Below are positions 6,243 to 8,182 of a DNA stretch of 8,182 bases, piece by piece; within the stretch, counting starts at the first letter, position 1; the number at the start of each line of letters is the position of its first letter. A program made the position numbers and the translations under genes. The DNA is from Ruminococcus sp. UBA7013. GTDB taxonomy: Bacteria > Bacillota > Clostridia > Oscillospirales > Ruminococcaceae. The stretch is from NCBI GenBank assembly GCA_002449585.1, contig DJXD01000098.1, positions 1-8,182 of the forward strand, written 5' to 3'. Under the pieces are notes generated by a model that saw only the letters and a list, made by a program, of their open reading frames with translations, searched no databases and was not told the origin of the DNA.

Positions 6243-6271
6243 AAACTTGAAACTTTTTTTACATATTCTCT
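6226..6271. repeat. 11-bp inverted repeat in the primase mRNA leader
   Basis: AGAGAATATGT (6226-6236) is exactly inverted at 6261-6271 with a 24-base spacer. In the leftward mRNA it would form a stem about 20 bases upstream of the primase ribosome binding site. The second arm's CTCT could instead pair with AGAG near the ribosome binding site, so an alternative fold is possible. On DNA it overlaps the rightward promoter and could be an operator. Confidence 0.7.
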
Positions 6272-6311
6272 TTGTCCGTCCGGTGCTGGTTACACCGGGC
6301 GGATTTTTCTT
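6249..6311 (+). ncRNA. Predicted ~60-nt antisense RNA to the primase leader
   Basis: It is defined by the promoter at 6214-6242 and the terminator at 6275-6311, with no open reading frame between. The RNA would be fully complementary to the mRNA stretch between the XRE stop and the primase start, including one arm of the 6226-6271 inverted repeat. Small antisense RNAs in the leader of a replication gene control copy number in plasmids such as pT181 and pIP501, through attenuation or translation. The same logic here is inference; expression has not been shown. Confidence 0.6.
6275..6311 (+). terminator. Rightward Rho-independent terminator
   Basis: TCCGTCCGGTG (6275-6285) pairs with CACCGGGCGGA (6293-6303) around a 7-nt loop. 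The pair 6279/6299 is a U-G wobble only when read rightward; leftward it is an A-C mismatch. TTTTTCTTATT follows on the plus strand, while the minus side has no T run. It is therefore oriented to stop the rightward transcript, not the XRE gene. Confidence 0.8.
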
Positions 6312-6699
6312 ATTGTTCATCAGTGGCAGTTGTAAGCTTCTTTACAGCGTCAAAAAGACTTGCTCTATCGGATTCGTCCATATACAAATATGCGGCAAGC
6401 AAAGCTTTAGAAGCGTTACTTAATTTGAACATGCTTGCAATAGCTTCAATCGGGTCTTTCTTTTCTTCAAGTCCCAGAAGATAGTCCGTAGTAACTCCGA
6501 AGAAAATTGAAAGTTTTGTCAGTGTTTCATAATTTGCTTCACGTCTGCCGTTCTCGTAATTCTGATATGCTCCAACTGTTAATCCGATATAATTGGCAAC
6601 TTCAAGCTGACTGACATTTTTTTGTTTTCTGAGAAGTTGCAGTTTTTCGGCAAGCTGTTCTTGAATGGCTGTGTCTTTAGGTTTATTTATTTTTGGCAT
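6310..6699 (-). CDS. XRE-family transcriptional repressor
   Basis: A 129-aa DNA-binding regulator. Residues about 17-75 form a Cro/C1-type helix-turn-helix (HTH_3): AEKLQLLRKQKNVSQLEVANYIGL, AYQNYENGRR (44-53) and the family ending FFGVTTDYLLGL (66-77). The C-terminal tail (about 82-125, helical with AYLYMDESDRASLFDAVKKL) probably serves dimerisation, and there is no peptidase domain. ATG at 6699 has AAAGGAGGG 6 bases upstream. Its promoter is a perfect consensus with a dyad between -35 and -10, and the same dyad occurs upstream of the divergent operon. It therefore probably represses itself and that operon. The primase gene follows without a leftward terminator, so the repressor likely sets primase levels too. 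Confidence 0.92.
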   Translation of the reverse strand: MPKINKPKDTAIQEQLAEKLQLLRKQKNVSQLEVANYIGLTVGAYQNYENGRREANYETLTKLSIFFGVTTDYLLGLEEKKDPIEAIASMFKLSNASKALLAAYLYMDESDRASLFDAVKKLTTATDEQ

Positions 6700-6721
6700 G
6701 TTATTCCCTCCTTTCTATAAT

Positions 6722-6750
6722 ATTATACACTACTCTTTGTAGTTTGTCAA
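6722..6750 (-). promoter_or_regulatory. XRE-primase operon promoter
   Basis: On the minus strand TTGACA (6745-6750), 17 bases, TATAAT (6722-6727): a full consensus match on both boxes. The start point near 6715 leaves a very short leader before the ribosome binding site. Confidence 0.88.
6729..6743. promoter_or_regulatory. Operator O1, inside the XRE promoter
   Basis: ACTAC-TCTTT-GTAGT lies entirely within the spacer between -35 and -10, so a bound repressor would block RNA polymerase. A further half-site (TGTAGTTTG, 6753-6761) repeats 6738-6746 at 15-bp spacing. The core 13-mer occurs inverted at O2. Confidence 0.7.
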
Positions 6751-6825
6751 TATGTAGTTTGAAAAAATATAGAGGTTTTAAGAATATTATTTATTTTGCA
6801 CAAATTCAGACTATAATTTTTGTAT

Positions 6826-6846
6826 AAAGCTACAAAGAGTAGCTTT
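6826..6846. promoter_or_regulatory. Operator O2, upstream of the rightward promoter
   Basis: AAAGCTAC-AAAGA-GTAGCTTT has 8-bp arms. Its core CTACAAAGAGTAG (6830-6842) is identical to the minus-strand core of O1, exactly 100 bp away. It ends 5 bases before the rightward -35 box. Confidence 0.7.
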
Positions 6847-6851
6847 TACTA

Positions 6852-6880
6852 TTGACTTATGATACAAAATGTGCTATTAT
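6852..6880 (+). promoter_or_regulatory. Promoter of the rightward operon
   Basis: TTGACT (6852-6857), 17 bases, TATTAT (6875-6880). Each box matches 5 of 6 consensus bases. Start point near 6887, about 48 bases before the ATG at 6935. Confidence 0.78.
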
Positions 6881-6934
6881 AGAATTGTAAAAAAGAAAAA
6901 AATACAAAAAACGATACAAAAGGTGGTGAATAAG

Positions 6935-7120
6935 ATGGAAAATGAAAAAGCATTAGCAATTGAACAGGCTTGCAGAGAATTTGGAGTTTCTCCTTCTGAT
7001 TTAGTTTGTTTTATTCAGGCACTTGGTAAAATTTCCGAAGAAGAAGCGAAAAAAGTGATTTGGATGGCAACAGGTATCGCTCTCGCAACCAGCGTTGAAT
7101 CAAAAAACAGTGACCAGTAA
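6935..7120 (+). CDS. Unknown 61-aa protein
   Basis: I do not recognise this protein. It is a small acidic, helical-looking polypeptide: residues 5-16 and 21-31 may form helices, EEEAKKVIWMATGIAL (36-50) is amphipathic to hydrophobic, and the last 11 residues are polar. The middle hydrophobic run is too short for a confident membrane segment. The ATG at 6935 is chosen because AGGTGGTGA sits 5 bases upstream; an in-frame ATG at 6869 lies upstream of the transcription start and inside the promoter, so it cannot be used. As the first gene of an operon divergent from an XRE repressor, it holds the place where a Cro-like or antirepressor protein is often found, but no such motif is visible. Confidence 0.7.
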   Translation: MENEKALAIEQACREFGVSPSDLVCFIQALGKISEEEAKKVIWMATGIALATSVESKNSDQ

Positions 7121-7134
7121 AGCAGACAAAAAGA

Positions 7135-7157
7135 CAGCTCCGGGTCGTCCGGAGCTG
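7135..7157 (+). repeat. 9-bp GC-rich hairpin after the 61-aa gene
   Basis: CAGCTCCGG (7135-7143), 5-nt loop, CCGGAGCTG (7149-7157). No T tract follows, so it is not a typical terminator; it may stabilise or process the mRNA. Confidence 0.7.
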
Positions 7158-7178
7158 GAAGGCAGCAGAAAAGCAAAA

Positions 7179-7209
7179 CCCCTATCACAGGGGGTAACTG
7201 TGGTAGGGG
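7179..7209 (+). repeat. 11-bp hairpin before the DUF3102-like gene
   Basis: CCCCTATCACA (7179-7189) pairs with TGTGGTAGGGG (7199-7209) around a 9-nt loop. One pair is a U-G wobble when read rightward, which favours an RNA role on this strand. There is no T tract. The following TGACAAATTGTCA (7216-7228) is a short dyad, and ATTGTCAA recurs at 7263-7270 beside the next ribosome binding site. Confidence 0.6.
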
Positions 7210-7271
7210 ACTGCGTGACAAATTGTCAATGGATTTATCTTATTTTATCACAAAAAGGAGGAATTGTCAAC

Positions 7272-8182
7272 ATGAATTATTATGACGTAAGCTTTGAAAG
7301 CGATACGGTATTTTGTTCAAATATTGTGAAAGCCGCAAAAGAAAGCGACATCAGAGCGTACTATGAAGCTGATGGGTATAGATGTAACAGCATCAGGCCA
7401 GTCAGCGAAGAAAGAGCTATGGAAAGCATAAAGTATCATCCCGGTAAACCAATAATCGAAATTCCGGAAATCAAGGAAGAAACTCATTCTGGCACAGATC
7501 TGAAAATTTTGGCTCTGCGGAAAAACATTGTGAAAGAGCTGAAACAGATCGGAATTCAGACAGTCGAAGAATTGGAAGAACGGATTCTGGAAGTAGAAAA
7601 AAAGTTTCCGCCTGATTGGTTCAAAAAAATCAAACAGGCTTTGGAAATCCAGCACAACATTGAAAGCAAAAAGGAAGCTGATGTGGATCTTGTTCCTGAC
7701 TTCCCTGAACCGCTGGAAGCTGTTGTAATGCCGAATGAGTACGACTTAGCTCGTCAGGCGGATGAGCTTGTCAACAACGGCATGAAACTCGCACAGATTG
7801 GAGTTTCTCAGATGTGCAGGGGCGTAAAGATGATGCATGACGGCAAACTGTATAAGCAGTTCGGATTCCAGAATTTTGCGGAATACTGCAAAAGTAAAGG
7901 ATTTTCAAGGGAACACGGCACACGGCTTGTTAAAATTTCTGAAATGCTGGAGCAGGAAAATGTGACCCCGGGGTCACATTTTGAGAAACTCGGCTTGACA
8001 GTCCTGAAACTCCTCGCACCTCTCGAACCGGAACAGCGCGAACAGCTCGCCCAGACAGTTGACCTCGAAACCATCAGTAAGCGTGATTTGGAAAAGGAAA
8101 TCAAAGAGATGAAAGCCCGGCACAAAGCAGAAATAGCCGCCCTGAATGAATCCGTAGACAAGCAGTATCAGGAAGCGGAAGC
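7272..8182 (+). CDS. DUF3102-like mobile-element protein, incomplete at the window end
   Basis: At least 303 residues, open to the right edge. Residues 1-64 look like a small alpha/beta module (MNYYDVSFESDTVFCSNIV...) seen at the start of various gut Firmicutes proteins. Residues about 78-125 resemble a helix-hairpin-helix (LKQIGIQTVEELEE at 90-103). Residues about 157-275 resemble DUF3102, a ParB-like helical family of phages and mobile elements: YKQFGFQNFAEYCKSKGFSREHGTRLVKI, a variable linker, then EKLGLTVLKLLAPLEPEQREQL. From about 270 a charged coiled coil begins. The ATG at 7272 has AAGGAGG 10 bases upstream. It follows the 61-aa gene by 151 bases that hold two hairpins but no clear promoter, so co-transcription is likely. 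Function is unknown. The linker is encoded by a perfect 26-bp palindrome. Family assignment is from memory of motifs. Confidence 0.75.
   Translation, partial: MNYYDVSFESDTVFCSNIVKAAKESDIRAYYEADGYRCNSIRPVSEERAMESIKYHPGKPIIEIPEIKEETHSGTDLKILALRKNIVKELKQIGIQTVEELEERILEVEKKFPPDWFKKIKQALEIQHNIESKKEADVDLVPDFPEPLEAVVMPNEYDLARQADELVNNGMKLAQIGVSQMCRGVKMMHDGKLYKQFGFQNFAEYCKSKGFSREHGTRLVKISEMLEQENVTPGSHFEKLGLTVLKLLAPLEPEQREQLAQTVDLETISKRDLEKEIKEMKARHKAEIAALNESVDKQYQEAE
7957..7982. repeat. 26-bp perfect palindrome inside the DUF3102-like gene
   Basis: The left arm AAAATGTGACCCC (7957-7969) is followed directly by its exact complement (7970-7982). It encodes NVTPGSHF (residues 230-237), between two conserved-looking helical blocks. 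It is too long to expect by chance and contains a GC-rich core in AT-rich surroundings. Confidence 0.9.

Noticed and set aside
6275..6303. Terminator for the leftward XRE gene
   Set aside because: Read leftward the stem has an A-C mismatch and is followed by CAAAGAG with no T run, so it is assigned to the rightward strand and XRE-primase read-through is assumed.
6869..6934. Upstream ATG at 6869 for the 61-aa gene
   Set aside because: It lies between the -35 and -10 boxes of the promoter and lacks a ribosome binding site; 6935 has a good one.
7223..7250. Promoter directly upstream of the DUF3102-like gene
   Set aside because: TTGTCA can be paired only with a poor -10 at the right spacing, so no separate promoter is called.
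7317..7655. Minus-strand open frames at 7317-7655 and 7808-8161
   Set aside because: Both are shadows of the continuous plus-strand frame from 7272 and lack ribosome binding sites.
7957..7982. Chromosomal-type parS site
   Set aside because: The palindrome does not match the TGTTTCACGTGAAACA-type consensus; only the general idea of a ParB-like site is kept as a hypothesis.

Overview
The window looks like part of a replicating mobile element (plasmid, integrative element or satellite-type element) from a low-GC Gram-positive host. It is probably a gut Clostridia/Lachnospiraceae-type bacterium. This rests on AT-rich DNA, strong AGGAGG-type ribosome binding sites, consensus TTGACA/TATAAT promoters, and proteins of a style common in that group. 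No chromosomal housekeeping gene is visible, and neither end of the element can be identified here.

Layout, left to right. Positions 1-643 hold no convincing gene. They contain a terminator hairpin (50-88), a 22-bp-spaced direct repeat, and an unusually dense set of hairpins and perfect palindromes. A leftward operon follows. Its first gene is a small serine recombinase (2734-3318), then a 169-aa unknown protein (2210-2719), then a 518-aa AAA ATPase fused to a PD-(D/E)XK nuclease-like domain (644-2200). Positions 3319-4030 are non-coding apart from a possible gene remnant. They carry 13 copies of the 9-mer GTTCGGCAC arranged as a nested, near-symmetric dyad that looks like a replication origin. 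Next to it, leftward, are a 720-aa primase-helicase (4031-6193) and an XRE-family repressor (6310-6699).

Between the repressor and the primase genes, a rightward promoter (6214-6242) and a rightward terminator (6275-6311) lie about 60 nt apart. They predict a small RNA antisense to the primase mRNA leader, the arrangement used by several plasmids for copy-number control.

From about 6700 to 6935 the XRE gene and a rightward operon are divergently transcribed. An identical 13-bp dyad sits inside the repressor promoter and just upstream of the rightward promoter, on opposite strands. The rightward operon encodes a 61-aa unknown protein and a DUF3102-like protein (7272 to the window end, incomplete). 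The latter carries a perfect 26-bp palindrome inside its coding sequence.

Working model (inference): the XRE repressor controls both its own primase-containing operon and the rightward operon. The primase-helicase acts at the iteron dyad next to its gene. A short antisense RNA tunes primase synthesis. The recombinase operon looks like a separately acquired module because the recombinase gene is visibly GC-richer than its neighbours. The parts most likely to be undescribed are the antisense RNA/primase/iteron-dyad replication module, the hairpin-dense region at the left, and the palindrome inside the DUF3102-like gene.
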